From the NCBI RefSeq assembly GCF_003384035.1, contig NZ_QQAK01000009.1:434001-498000 (forward strand): a stretch of DNA of 64,000 nucleotides, written 5' to 3'. The notes under the pieces are model-generated. The model was not told the origin of the DNA, did not search any database, and saw only the letters and a program-made list of their open reading frames with translations. Positions 40,625 to 49,472 of the stretch are shown one piece after another (within the stretch, counting starts at the first letter, position 1; every line of letters begins with the position of its first letter). This stretch comes from Sporosarcina sp. BI001-red. GTDB taxonomy: Bacteria; Bacillota; Bacilli; Bacillales_A; Planococcaceae. A program made the position numbers and the translations under genes.

Positions 40625-42820
40625 GTGAGGAAAAACCAGCGTAAAGTCGATCAGGCAAAAGTACGTCAGCGCAAATTGACTTCCTTCAGAATGAACTTTT
40701 TATTCTTTTCTATATTCGTTTTGTTTTCATTGCTGATTTTCCGTTTGGGATATTTGCAAATTGTTAAAGGGGAAGATTATAAGCTTTTATTAGAACGTAC
40801 AGAAGAAATAGCAGTGAACACCAGTGTTCCAAGAGGACGTATTTTTGATCGTAGTGGCCATTTGCTTGTAGATAACGAACCACGAAATGCAATTACATAT
40901 ACGAAAACAACGTCTACAACTTCTGATGAAATGTTAAAAACGGCTAAAAAGCTAGCCAAGTTGATTGAAAAACCGACGACCCGAATCACACTTGGCGATA
41001 AGAAAGATTATTGGATTCTTTTACATCCTAATGAAGCAATTGAAAAAGTTACAAAAAAAGAATTATTAGCAATTCAAAAAGACGAATCCATTACAAAAAA
41101 AGAAGCACAACGTAAAATCACCAAAATGACACGCGACCGCATCACAGATAAAGAATTGGACTCATTTACAGAAAGTGAACTTGAAGTTCTCGCAATCTAT
41201 CGAGAAATGATGTCTGGATATGCATATACACCTCAAATTGTTAAGAGTGAAGATGTGACAGATACCGAATTTGCCACAGTTTCGGAACAACTGAGCTCAC
41301 TTCCAGGTGTTAATACAACAACAGACTGGGAGCGCGTCAAGATGTCTGATAGCGCAATTCTAGGTACGACAACTAGTCCACTTGAAGGTATCCCTAAATC
41401 GGATCTGGATTACTTCTTAGCTCGTGGTTATTCACGGAACGACCGGGTAGGTAAGAGTTATATAGAACGATATTATGAGGATCTGTTAAAGGGTCAGAAG
41501 ACTGTTGTGAAAAATATTAAAGATCGAACAGGTAAAGTAGTTGAAACGAAAACTGTACGGGAAGGTGAGCCAGGAAAAGATCTGATGTTGACGTTGGATA
41601 CGGAACTGCAATCCCATCTCGAAAAAATTGTGGAAGACAATTTATTGAAAGCTAAGCGTATGGGAGGCTCCCAATTTTTGGACCGTGCTTTCCTAGTAAT
41701 GATGGATCCGAATACAGGTGAAGTACTTTCTATGGTGGGTAAACGAATTGTCAAAGATAAAGAAACAGGTAAGCTGACTGTTCAGGACTATACATTTGGT
41801 GCGTTCAGTACTTCATATGAAGTAGGATCGACTGTTAAATTGGCGACTATGCTGACTGGATACAAGTATAATGCAGTGCATATAGGCGAGACAAAAATTG
41901 ATGAGCCTATTTATGTGGGGAAACAGCGCAAGGCATCGCTTTTTAACCAAAACTCTCGTGTTGCTATTAACGATGTTGAAGCACTAGGCCGTTCTTCTAA
42001 CGTGTATATGTTTAAGATTGCGATGTCAATTGCGAATTATCATTATGTAAAAGGTGGAAGTTTGAATATTGACTTTGATGCATTTAATAAAATGCGCGAT
42101 AGCTATGCATCGTTTGGTCTTGGTGTTAAAACAGGCATCGACTTGCCCGGTGAAGTGTCAGGGTCATCACCAGACCCAAACCGGAAAGAACCAGGTAAAC
42201 TCCTTGACTTAGCGATTGGACAGTATGATACGTACACGCCTCTTCAACTTGCACAGTATGTATCTACCGTTGCAAATGGGGGATACAGAATAGCACCTCA
42301 TGTACTGAAAGCGGTATATGAACCTTCAAAGGATGGGGAAGAATTCGGGGCTCTTCTGCAACAAGAAGCTTCACAGGTCCTTAATCGTATTGATAATACA
42401 CCTGAGGAAATTGCTCAAGTGAAAAAAGGTATGCATTATACGTATTATGAACCTCGTGGAACTGCGTATAACATCTTCCAAGGTGAAGATTTCGATGCAG
42501 GCGGAAAAACGGGTACAGCGCAGGCAGGTTATTATGAGGGCGATGATCGTTCCCTATGGGGAACTCAAACAGTTTCTGTTGCCCATGTAGGGTTTGCGCC
42601 TTATGATAACCCTGAGATTGCCTATTCCGTCATCGTGCCGCACGTCTCGACGTATACTAATGGGTATGCTCATCCGAACAATGATATCGCTCAAGCGGCT
42701 GTCAAAGAATATTTTGCCCTTAAGAAAAAACGAGCTGAGTCTGAAATTTTCTCTACAGAAACTCCGGCTATCCAGCCACCTTTAGATGAAAAAGCTGAAA
42801 CTGAAAAAGAGAAAAAATAA
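40625..42820 (+). CDS. pbpA: Penicillin-binding protein 2 family transpeptidase
   Basis: This class B PBP cross-links peptidoglycan during lateral wall synthesis. The 731-residue protein has a cytoplasmic basic tail, a membrane helix (about 23-45) and a dimerisation domain with RGRIFDR. The transpeptidase domain has S402-T-V-K, S457-S-N and K628-T-G. GTG 40625 follows AGGAGGAGG. Its place after sodA matches B. subtilis pbpA (yqgF). Confidence 0.93.
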   Translation: MRKNQRKVDQAKVRQRKLTSFRMNFLFFSIFVLFSLLIFRLGYLQIVKGEDYKLLLERTEEIAVNTSVPRGRIFDRSGHLLVDNEPRNAITYTKTTSTTSDEMLKTAKKLAKLIEKPTTRITLGDKKDYWILLHPNEAIEKVTKKELLAIQKDESITKKEAQRKITKMTRDRITDKELDSFTESELEVLAIYREMMSGYAYTPQIVKSEDVTDTEFATVSEQLSSLPGVNTTTDWERVKMSDSAILGTTTSPLEGIPKSDLDYFLARGYSRNDRVGKSYIERYYEDLLKGQKTVVKNIKDRTGKVVETKTVREGEPGKDLMLTLDTELQSHLEKIVEDNLLKAKRMGGSQFLDRAFLVMMDPNTGEVLSMVGKRIVKDKETGKLTVQDYTFGAFSTSYEVGSTVKLATMLTGYKYNAVHIGETKIDEPIYVGKQRKASLFNQNSRVAINDVEALGRSSNVYMFKIAMSIANYHYVKGGSLNIDFDAFNKMRDSYASFGLGVKTGIDLPGEVSGSSPDPNRKEPGKLLDLAIGQYDTYTPLQLAQYVSTVANGGYRIAPHVLKAVYEPSKDGEEFGALLQQEASQVLNRIDNTPEEIAQVKKGMHYTYYEPRGTAYNIFQGEDFDAGGKTGTAQAGYYEGDDRSLWGTQTVSVAHVGFAPYDNPEIAYSVIVPHVSTYTNGYAHPNNDIAQAAVKEYFALKKKRAESEIFSTETPAIQPPLDEKAETEKEKK

Positions 42821-42828
42821 CAAAAAGA

Positions 42829-42863
42829 CAAGCTCAGCGACGCTAAGCTTGTCTTTTTGTTAT
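42829..42863. terminator. Bidirectional terminator after pbpA
   Basis: AAAAAGACAAGCT pairs with AGCTTGTCTTTTT, with inner AGCG/CGCT pairing. It overlaps the end of the convergent gene. Confidence 0.85.
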
Positions 42864-43324
42864 TGCTTTACTGTTGTGAGTTCTTTGGCAAGAGCTGCAA
42901 AATTCATGGAAGAGTCTATTTTATGCTGTCCGATTTGCATCTTCCCAGAAAGACCGTTCTTTGTTAAATAAGATTCAAACTCCGATGCACTTTTTATAAT
43001 CCCGGATTTCTCGAGGGTGTCCGATGCATCTTTTGAAGTATCACCGGACGAGATGGTTAGAATTGTCTGGATGACAGGCTCTTTGTTTTCGGATTCTTTG
43101 TTTTCTTCCGTAGCCACATCTGTTTTCTTATCAGCTTTAGAGGACTGCTGTGCATCCGCTAATGCTGCTTTTACATCTGCTAATTGTAGTTTTAGTTCTG
43201 AAATCTGTGTGTCTTTATTTGCGTTTCCTTTATCTTCAGACGAGAAAGGCTGGCTGGTTAAATATAAAACAGCCCCTGCTGTTAAGAGTGCTATACCGAT
43301 TAGTTGGAGGAGATGGCGGATCAT
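42860..43324 (-). CDS. Membrane-anchored protein with MltG/YceG-like C-terminal segment
   Basis: This is a 154-residue protein with an N-terminal membrane helix and a charged linker with coiled-coil character (ISELKLQLADVKAALADAQ). The last 60 residues (SGIIKSASEFESYL; SGKMQIGQHKIDSSMNFAALAKEL) resemble the substrate-binding repeats of endolytic transglycosylase MltG. The catalytic domain is absent. It overlaps the upstream minus-strand gene by 4 bp. Confidence 0.7.
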   Translation of the reverse strand: MIRHLLQLIGIALLTAGAVLYLTSQPFSSEDKGNANKDTQISELKLQLADVKAALADAQQSSKADKKTDVATEENKESENKEPVIQTILTISSGDTSKDASDTLEKSGIIKSASEFESYLTKNGLSGKMQIGQHKIDSSMNFAALAKELTTVKQ

Positions 43325-43680
43325 ACGTGCACACCTTTCGAGCGCAGGACAGACAGTACTCGATCCGTAGTAAGGGAAGAGCGTTTGGAAATTTCCTCAA
43401 TTGAGTATCCTTGCCCGTGAAGCGCAGTAATCTGACTGACAATAATCGAGTGCACCGGTTTTGTTGTGTCTGCTGTTCGAAGAGCTTGAGTGATCGGCGT
43501 GGGCTCTAGCATCAACTCTTCTTCAAGTGCTTTTAATCGTTTTTTTAAGTGACTTGTTTCTTGATGTAAGCTGATCGAAACTTGTTCGATCTCGTCTGTA
43601 CTTGTTTGTTTGGTTCCAGCAAAGATCGAAACTATCAATGCAGCAATCCCAATAATCATAAGGACAATAGGCAGTGACAC
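43321..43680 (-). CDS. Membrane-anchored protein with C-terminal helix-turn-helix
   Basis: This 119-residue protein has an N-terminal membrane helix (residues 3-22), a coiled-coil (HLKKRLKALEEELML) and a C-terminal helix-turn-helix-like segment (GYSIEEISKRSSLTTDRVLS). It recalls the small SwrB/YlxL-like (DUF6115) proteins; orthology is not claimed. It is the first gene of a two-gene minus-strand operon; AAGGAGGC precedes the ATG. Confidence 0.7.
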   Translation of the reverse strand: MSLPIVLMIIGIAALIVSIFAGTKQTSTDEIEQVSISLHQETSHLKKRLKALEEELMLEPTPITQALRTADTTKPVHSIIVSQITALHGQGYSIEEISKRSSLTTDRVLSVLRSKGVHV

Positions 43681-43757
43681 AATTGTCGCCTCCTTGGTTC
43701 ATTAGTTTACTTAATCGTACCATATCAAAAACCAATTAGGGAATTTAGATTTCTTGC

Positions 43758-43785
43758 TAGACAATCATTGAATTTATGATACAAT
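43758..43785 (+). promoter_or_regulatory. Promoter of rpmG
   Basis: TAGACA (43758-43763) and TACAAT (43780-43785) are 16 bp apart, with a TG extension before the -10. The predicted transcript starts about 55 bp before rpmG. Confidence 0.5.
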
Positions 43786-43849
43786 AGAAAAGTCGTATAA
43801 ATCATGCTCATAAATACTCTACTATCGCTGATGAGTGGGAGGGACAACA

Positions 43850-43999
43850 ATGCGCGTAAATATTACACTTGCTTGCACAGAATGTGGTGAGCGTAACTAT
43901 ATCACAAAGAAAAACAAGCGTAACAATCCAGAACGTCTTGAAATGAAAAAATATTGCTCACGTGAAATGAAGCAAACGCTTCACCGTGAAACGAAATAA
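43850..43999 (+). CDS. rpmG: 50S ribosomal protein L33, three-cysteine form
   Basis: This short ribosomal protein has 49 residues, starting [19 protein letters not shown] and ending LHRETK. Zinc-binding L33 has two CxxC pairs, while zinc-independent forms have none. Here the first pair (C9, C12) is intact, but the second is reduced to one cysteine ([12 protein letters not shown]36). GGGAGGG precedes the ATG. Position before the 5-formyl-THF cyclo-ligase gene matches B. subtilis rpmGA. Confidence 0.93.
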   Translation: MRVNITLACTECGERNYITKKNKRNNPERLEMKKYCSREMKQTLHRETK

Positions 44000-44007
44000 T
44001 TGCTCAT

Positions 44008-44037
44008 GCCAAAACCTTTTACGGTTTTGGTTTTTTC
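44008..44037 (+). terminator. Terminator after rpmG
   Basis: CCAAAACC pairs with GGTTTTGG around a 6-base loop, followed by TTTTTTC. Confidence 0.85.
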
Positions 44038-44065
44038 TTTCAAAAAGAAGGGAAGAGAGTATATA

Positions 44066-44635
44066 ATGAAAAATTTACTTAGAAATGATTGTTTATTCAA
44101 ATTGGAAAATATGTCTACGGACGAATACATAGAGAAGTCGGATTGTATCCGATTGCGTTTTCTTGAAACTGCAGAGTTTAAAGAGGCCAAGACTGTGGCT
44201 ATCACTATGTCGCGTCCGACGGAAGTTGAAACTAGAAGGATAATTGAAACATGCTGGATAGCAGGAAAAAATGTGGTTGTCCCGAAATGTAACACTAAAG
44301 ATAAAACAATGGACTTCAGGAGGATTACATCTTTCAAACAGCTGGAGACAGTGTACTTGGACATACAAGAACCTGATCCATTATTGACACCGTCTGTAGA
44401 GGAAGCTGAAATAGATTTAGTAATAGTACCTGGGGTAGTATTCACAATCGAAGGTTATCGCATAGGCTATGGAGGTGGATATTACGATCGTTATCTGGAA
44501 AGCTTTTCTGGTGCGACACTGTCCATTGCTTTTGAATTACAGCTAGTTGACCAGGTTCCAAGAGAAAGTCATGACTTGCCAGTAGGGAAAATAATTACAG
44601 AAGAGCGTGAAATTGAATGCAACAATCAGGATTAA
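44066..44635 (+). CDS. yqgN: 5-formyltetrahydrofolate cyclo-ligase (YqgN)
   Basis: This enzyme converts 5-formyl-THF to 5,10-methenyl-THF in folate recycling. The 189-residue protein has the family signatures LVIVPGVVFTIEGYRIGYGG-type motif near residue 125 and YYDRYLE. ATG 44066 follows GGGAAGAGAG; the longer in-frame reading would begin within the rpmG terminator. It overlaps yqgQ by 19 bp. Confidence 0.93.
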   Translation: MKNLLRNDCLFKLENMSTDEYIEKSDCIRLRFLETAEFKEAKTVAITMSRPTEVETRRIIETCWIAGKNVVVPKCNTKDKTMDFRRITSFKQLETVYLDIQEPDPLLTPSVEEAEIDLVIVPGVVFTIEGYRIGYGGGYYDRYLESFSGATLSIAFELQLVDQVPRESHDLPVGKIITEEREIECNNQD

Positions 44636-44838
44636 AAGAGTTTTGGGATGTCATAAGACTGATGAAGCGTTTCGGCGCATATATCTATACGGGCGACAGA
44701 AGAGCAGATATACTATTAATGCAGTCCGAACTGAAGGATTTATATGATGACGGACTTATTATGAAAGAAGACTATATCAGTGCATCATTACTCATACGGA
44801 ACGAGTTGTCCGAATTCAGTGGAAAAACTGAAAAGTAG
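44617..44838 (+). CDS. yqgQ: DUF910 protein YqgQ
   Basis: This is a 73-residue small helical protein of unknown function. The YqgQ/DUF910 pattern KEFWDVIRLMKRFGAYIYTG and RRADILLMQSELKDLYDDG is clear. It overlaps the 3' end of yqgN. In B. subtilis it lies between the rhomboid gene yqgP and glcK, and both of those are absent here. Confidence 0.9.
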   Translation: MQQSGLKEFWDVIRLMKRFGAYIYTGDRRADILLMQSELKDLYDDGLIMKEDYISASLLIRNELSEFSGKTEK

Positions 44839-44941
44839 AGGACTCAGTCCGATGAATTTGTGTTGTAGTGAAACTTTTGTATGTCTTAAAACGTTATTAT
44901 AAGTTATAGGTATTTTTACGATTTAGAAAGGACGAGATGAA

Positions 44942-46846
44942 ATGAGCAAATTTAACTGGCCGAAGCATTCGGTTCTAGTGATTGCAATAGTTGCGACTTG
45001 GCTAACGACCTACTTTGGCTATTTGGCAAGTTTTAATATGAGTATTGACAATATGGTTCAACAATTGATTCTCTTTATAAACCCATTAAGTTTCCTATTA
45101 TTAGTGTATGGGGTAGCGCTATTTATCAAAACAACGAAACGTCGGAATGCTTATTTAATCACTGTAAGTGTTTTGACATCTATTGTCATGTTTTCTAATG
45201 CAGTGTTTTATCGTTTCTTCAGTGATTTCATAACGATTCCGTTACTCTTCCAAACAAATAACTTTGGAGACCTCTCATCGTCAATCACTGCAAATCTTCA
45301 TGGAACTGATATTTTCTTTTTCACTGATGTAATTATTGTGGCACTGGCTGTGAAATTTATTCCCCAGCCAACTGAGACGGTACGCCAATTTAAAATGGGG
45401 CGTCGGCTATACTTCATTGCAACAGCAGCTATGTTCATGGTGAACTTAGGGCTTGCAGAAGCAGAGCGTCCGCAATTATTGACACGAAGCTTTGATCGAG
45501 AATTACTTGTAAAAAACATTGGAACTTATAACTATCATATCTACGACTTGATTATCCAATCGAAGTCACATGCGCAACGTGTATTAGCTGATGGCAGTGA
45601 ACTTTCTGAAGTAGAGAACTATGTACATGCGAATCATAAGGAACCGAGTGTAGATATGTTTGAAGATGCAAAAGGTCGTAACATTATTACAATTTCTCTT
45701 GAATCCCTTCAAAGTTTTGTCATTAACCAAGAAATGGACGGTCATGTAATTACACCATTCCTTAACGAATTGACAAAGGATAAGGATACATTTTACTTTG
45801 ATAACTTCTACCATCAGACAAGTCTTGGAAAAACATCGGATGCAGAATTTATTGTTGAAAACTCTATCTATCCGCGAAATGGTAGCGCTGTATTCTTCAC
45901 CCACAGCGGAAATACGTTCGATTCAATGTCAGAGAAGCTCGCAGATAACGGCTATTTTACTAACGTCATGCATGCGAATAATCGTAGCTTCTGGAACCGT
46001 GATATCATGTACAAGGCACTTGGCATCGAGAAGTTCTATGATGTTGAGAGCTACCAAATCGGTGAAGGTCAGGCAGTGAACTGGGGCTTAAAAGATATTC
46101 CTTATTTTGAACAATCTGTAGATATGATGAAGGATATGCCTCAACCTTTTTCTTCTCGTTTGATTACGTTAACGAATCACTATCCGTTCGATTTGGATGA
46201 TGAGGATATGCTAATTCCACCTTACAATTCAAACTCTAAGACTTTGAACAAATATTTCCAAACATCTCGTTACCTAGATGAATCAATCAAAGATCTATTT
46301 GAAAAACTGAAGGAAAGCGGTCTATACGATAATTCCATTATTGTGATGTATGGTGACCACTATGGTATCTCCGAAAATCACAATAAAGCAATGGGCATGT
46401 ATTTAGACAAAGAAATTACGCCTTTTGATAATGCTGAGCTTCAAAAAGTTCCGTTCTTCATTCACATTCCTGGCAATGGTAAAGGGAAAGTGATGCATGA
46501 ACTGTCGGGACAAATGGATATACGACCGACTGTGTTGAACTTAGCTGGAATTGATACTAAAGATGACTTGCAATTCGGTTCTGACTTGTTCTCTAAGGAT
46601 CATGAGGACTTTGTCATCTTTAGAGATGGTAGGTTCATAACAGACAAATATGTTTATACACATGAAGTCTGCTATGATGCAAAAACTGGCGAGCCTACTG
46701 ATTCTGAGTCGTGTGCTCCCTATGTTAAGCGAGCTACCCAGGAACTTGAAATCTCTGATTCGATTATCAATGGTGACTTACTACGATTTAAAGACGATCA
46801 AGGTGAACCTCAACAACAGCAACCGGAAATTAAAGGTAAAGAATAA
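44942..46846 (+). CDS. ltaS: Lipoteichoic acid synthase (LtaS family, YqgS-like)
   Basis: This enzyme polymerises glycerol-phosphate from phosphatidylglycerol onto the glycolipid anchor outside the membrane. The 634-residue protein has five N-terminal membrane helices (about 8-190) and an extracellular sulfatase-fold domain. LESLQSF supplies the metal-binding Glu, the catalytic threonine is in TSLGKTSDAEF, and MYGDHYGISENHNKAM follows. GAAAGGACGAG precedes the ATG. Position matches B. subtilis yqgS. Confidence 0.94.
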   Translation: MSKFNWPKHSVLVIAIVATWLTTYFGYLASFNMSIDNMVQQLILFINPLSFLLLVYGVALFIKTTKRRNAYLITVSVLTSIVMFSNAVFYRFFSDFITIPLLFQTNNFGDLSSSITANLHGTDIFFFTDVIIVALAVKFIPQPTETVRQFKMGRRLYFIATAAMFMVNLGLAEAERPQLLTRSFDRELLVKNIGTYNYHIYDLIIQSKSHAQRVLADGSELSEVENYVHANHKEPSVDMFEDAKGRNIITISLESLQSFVINQEMDGHVITPFLNELTKDKDTFYFDNFYHQTSLGKTSDAEFIVENSIYPRNGSAVFFTHSGNTFDSMSEKLADNGYFTNVMHANNRSFWNRDIMYKALGIEKFYDVESYQIGEGQAVNWGLKDIPYFEQSVDMMKDMPQPFSSRLITLTNHYPFDLDDEDMLIPPYNSNSKTLNKYFQTSRYLDESIKDLFEKLKESGLYDNSIIVMYGDHYGISENHNKAMGMYLDKEITPFDNAELQKVPFFIHIPGNGKGKVMHELSGQMDIRPTVLNLAGIDTKDDLQFGSDLFSKDHEDFVIFRDGRFITDKYVYTHEVCYDAKTGEPTDSESCAPYVKRATQELEISDSIINGDLLRFKDDQGEPQQQQPEIKGKE

Positions 46847-46850
46847 AGTA

Positions 46851-46892
46851 AAGCCCGATTGTGTAGTATTCGCAATCGGGCTTTTGTTATTT
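46851..46892 (+). terminator. Terminator after ltaS
   Basis: AAAGCCCGATTG pairs with CAATCGGGCTTTT, followed by GTTATTTT. Confidence 0.88.
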
Positions 46893-46906
46893 TATACTGG
46901 AGAAAA

Positions 46907-46950
46907 CAAAAAAACGTCTTTTGCACTTAAGCAAAAGACGTTTTTTCTTT
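46907..46950. terminator. Second hairpin, terminator for yqgW on the minus strand
   Basis: AAAAAACGTCTTTTGC pairs with GCAAAAGACGTTTTTT around ACTTAA. Symmetry lets it act on both strands; it lies just before the end of the convergent yqgW gene. Confidence 0.8.
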
Positions 46951-46955
46951 CGTGA

Positions 46956-47135
46956 TCAGTGTAGTGATGGTGGATAGCCTTGGAATACAATTGTTGCAAT
47001 AGTAAAACCACCAAAAATTACGGCTGCCAATAGATTAAAGACAATACTGAGCAAGTTACGCTCTTTGAATCCTTGCACGGTTCCAACTACAGCTAAAATT
47101 GCAATAAGACCAAAAATAACCATTAAAAGATTCAT
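46956..47135 (-). CDS. yqgW: DUF2759 membrane protein (YqgW)
   Basis: This 59-residue protein has two membrane helices flanking a short basic loop (GFKERNLLSIVFNLLAA). It matches DUF2759/YqgW in size and place. Function is unknown. AAAGGAGTG precedes ATG 47135 on the minus strand. Confidence 0.82.
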   Translation of the reverse strand: MNLLMVIFGLIAILAVVGTVQGFKERNLLSIVFNLLAAVIFGGFTIATIVFQGYPPSLH

Positions 47136-47296
47136 AAATAATGACACTCCTTTCAAAAAAGAACAGATAAATGCCTAGTTAACAATACTCATCTCCTATT
47201 GTACTGTTTCGATGAAGGTTTGTCGAGCTGTAAACGTGACGTTTGTTTGAAATCTTAGCGAAGATTTCGTACTATAAAGAGGAGGAGGCGATTCCA

Positions 47297-47932
47297 ATGA
47301 AAATTAAAACATTACCACTCGGACCTATACAAGCAAATTGTTATCTGATTAGTGATAACAACGGTAATTGCCTAATAATCGATCCGGGAGAACAGGCAGA
47401 GAAAATTGAAGAGGTAATCGAATCATCAAATTTGAAGCCGCTTGCAATTTTACTGACCCATGCGCACTTTGACCATATTGGAGCGCTTGAGCCGATCAGA
47501 AAAAAATATGACATTCCGGTTTACATCCACAAAGATGAGAATCTTTGGTTGCGTAATCCAGAGTTAAATGGATCTGCGAAATACCCGATGTTTCCACCAG
47601 TTGTTTGTGAACTTGCAGATCATATAATTGAACGTGAAGGTACAATGCAAATCGGTCAGTTTGAATTTGAGGTGCGTCACACCCCAGGACATTCACCAGG
47701 AAGCGTAAGCTACGTCTTTCACGAGAATAGGTTCGTAATTGTAGGGGACACGCTATTCCGTCAAGGAGTGGGTCGTACAGACCTTCCTGGAGGGAATACA
47801 CATCAATTGCTGACAGCCATTGAACAAAAGCTATTGTCCTTGGATGACGACTACAAAGTCTATCCAGGTCACGGACCTAAAACAACACCTAAAGACGAGA
47901 TGGATTCAAATCCATTTTTAAATGGATTTTAA
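47297..47932 (+). CDS. yqgX: Metallo-beta-lactamase-fold hydrolase, glyoxalase II family (YqgX)
   Basis: This is a 211-residue hydroxyacylglutathione-hydrolase-like or bacillithiol-linked hydrolase. The MBL metal motif THAHFDHIG, the HTPGHSPGS motif and a late VYPGHGPKTT histidine are present. ATG 47297 follows GAGGAGGAGG. The thiol substrate is not known from the sequence. Confidence 0.88.
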   Translation: MKIKTLPLGPIQANCYLISDNNGNCLIIDPGEQAEKIEEVIESSNLKPLAILLTHAHFDHIGALEPIRKKYDIPVYIHKDENLWLRNPELNGSAKYPMFPPVVCELADHIIEREGTMQIGQFEFEVRHTPGHSPGSVSYVFHENRFVIVGDTLFRQGVGRTDLPGGNTHQLLTAIEQKLLSLDDDYKVYPGHGPKTTPKDEMDSNPFLNGF

Positions 47933-47934
47933 AA

Positions 47935-47964
47935 AAAACAGCCGAAATTCGGCTGTTTTACTTT
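47935..47964. terminator. Bidirectional terminator between yqgX and yqgY
   Basis: AAAACAGCCGAA pairs with TTCGGCTGTTTT; A and T runs on either side. Confidence 0.85.
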
Positions 47965-48206
47965 TAGTGTCCTGCTCCTGGTACGTGAATGAATGTTGCA
48001 TAGTACGTGAACCCAACTGTAAATAACATTAAGTACGCGCCAAACATGTACAAGTACATTCTTTCAGTAAGTTTCATGTAGCCAAGCAGCATGAAGAAAA
48101 TAGTACTAGCGACAAATAAAAGTGCGACTTGGTCCATATGACCAACAAAAAACATAACTGCGAAAATTCCTGTCCAGAAACCACACAGCTTGAACATATT
48201 ATCCAT
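47964..48206 (-). CDS. yqgY: DUF2626 membrane protein (YqgY)
   Basis: This 80-residue protein has two or three membrane helices (FKLCGFWTGIFAVMFFVG; YLYMFGAYLMLFTVGFTYY) and a C-terminal HVPGAGH. Size, sequence and place next to comG match YqgY/DUF2626. Function is unknown. GGAGGGACGC precedes the ATG on the minus strand. Confidence 0.85.
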   Translation of the reverse strand: MDNMFKLCGFWTGIFAVMFFVGHMDQVALLFVASTIFFMLLGYMKLTERMYLYMFGAYLMLFTVGFTYYATFIHVPGAGH

Positions 48207-48470
48207 AAGTGCGTCCCTCCTTACAACAATACAATAAACTCCTCTTTATTATATAGGATAGTGCTGACAAAAGTAAACTGAAAGTAAATGACTTGATGTG
48301 ACAAATCAGTGATTATTGAGGAATATTCTTTAAATTGAAATTGAATTCACATACGGCTATGGGTATCCAAAATACTACTTTCGCACAAAGCATTCCATTT
48401 TGTTGAAGGGGGCATTATACTATGGGCAAGACATAAAGCGGTCTTATGTTTCTAGAGAGAGGGGTGTGCA

Positions 48471-49472
48471 TTGGATACTCAAGAAAATGTGATTGAACAA
48501 AAATGTTTTCAACTACTGCAGAAAGCCATAGACGTAGATGCAACTGACGTCCATCTCGTCCCTACAGAAGAGGGCTATGGCCTATTTCACAAAAAAAGTA
48601 CGAAGCTCGAACGGATCGGCAAACTTCCCCCACAGTTGGCGACCCGAATGATTTCATTCTATAAATTCTTATCTTCCCTCGATATCAGCGACCGCCGAAA
48701 ACCTCAAAGCGGTTCTTTCCACAAACAATTCAACAATCAGAACTTCTCATTTCGAATTTCAACTATTCCGTCTATACATCTAAACGAAAGTGCGGTTATC
48801 CGTATTCAACAGCATGATCGAGTAGTTTCGCTTGATCAGTTATGTCTGGAACCATCCTGGGCAGATATGCTGAAAAACTCTATTACTAAGCAGCAAGGGC
48901 TTTTCATGATCACAGGTCCAACGGGCTCCGGAAAAACCACGACTATCTATTCGTTGACTGCGCACTGCGTCAATGAGTTAGATCGTCATGTGATTACGTT
49001 AGAAGACCCTGTTGAAAATCCTCACAGTCACTTATTGCAAATCCAAGTGAATGAACGTGCTGGAATGTCGTATGCGGCAGGACTCAAAGCAATTTTACGG
49101 CATTCTCCTGATGTCATCATGATTGGTGAAATACGGGATGCTGAAACAGCTAAAATCGCTGTGCAGGCTTCATTAACGGGTCATTTAGTGTTGACGACAG
49201 TCCATGCAAAAGATCCATTAGGCTGCTTTTACAGGATGATGGATTTCGGCATTTCGGCTGAAGAACTTCGACAAACGGCTGTTTGTATCTCCGCTCAACG
49301 CTTGATTCGTAAATCTGATGGAGAACTAGCCGCTGTTTTTGAAATTTATCAAGATGAAGAATTAGAACGTCTTAAAAATTCACTTAGTAATAAGGAACCT
49401 ATCTTCCTCACTGAAGAAGGGAGAGTAGAGGCCCTTGCGAGAAAGTACAGCAGCTCCAATTATTCTTCGTAA
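48471..49472 (+). CDS. comGA: Competence traffic ATPase ComGA
   Basis: ComGA powers assembly of the competence pseudopilus for DNA uptake. The 333-residue secretion ATPase has Walker A GPTGSGKTTTIYSL, an Asp box ITLEDPVE, Walker B GEIRDAETA and a His box (TGHLVLTTVHAKD). TTG 48471 follows GAGAGGGGTG. It is the first gene of comG and overlaps comGB by 38 bp. Nothing in it suggests decay, although comGC downstream is interrupted. Confidence 0.95.
   Translation: MDTQENVIEQKCFQLLQKAIDVDATDVHLVPTEEGYGLFHKKSTKLERIGKLPPQLATRMISFYKFLSSLDISDRRKPQSGSFHKQFNNQNFSFRISTIPSIHLNESAVIRIQQHDRVVSLDQLCLEPSWADMLKNSITKQQGLFMITGPTGSGKTTTIYSLTAHCVNELDRHVITLEDPVENPHSHLLQIQVNERAGMSYAAGLKAILRHSPDVIMIGEIRDAETAKIAVQASLTGHLVLTTVHAKDPLGCFYRMMDFGISAEELRQTAVCISAQRLIRKSDGELAAVFEIYQDEELERLKNSLSNKEPIFLTEEGRVEALARKYSSSNYSS

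Noticed and set aside
46650..46955. Open frame spanning the end of ltaS and its terminators
   Set aside because: It runs through two strong terminator hairpins in another frame of ltaS.
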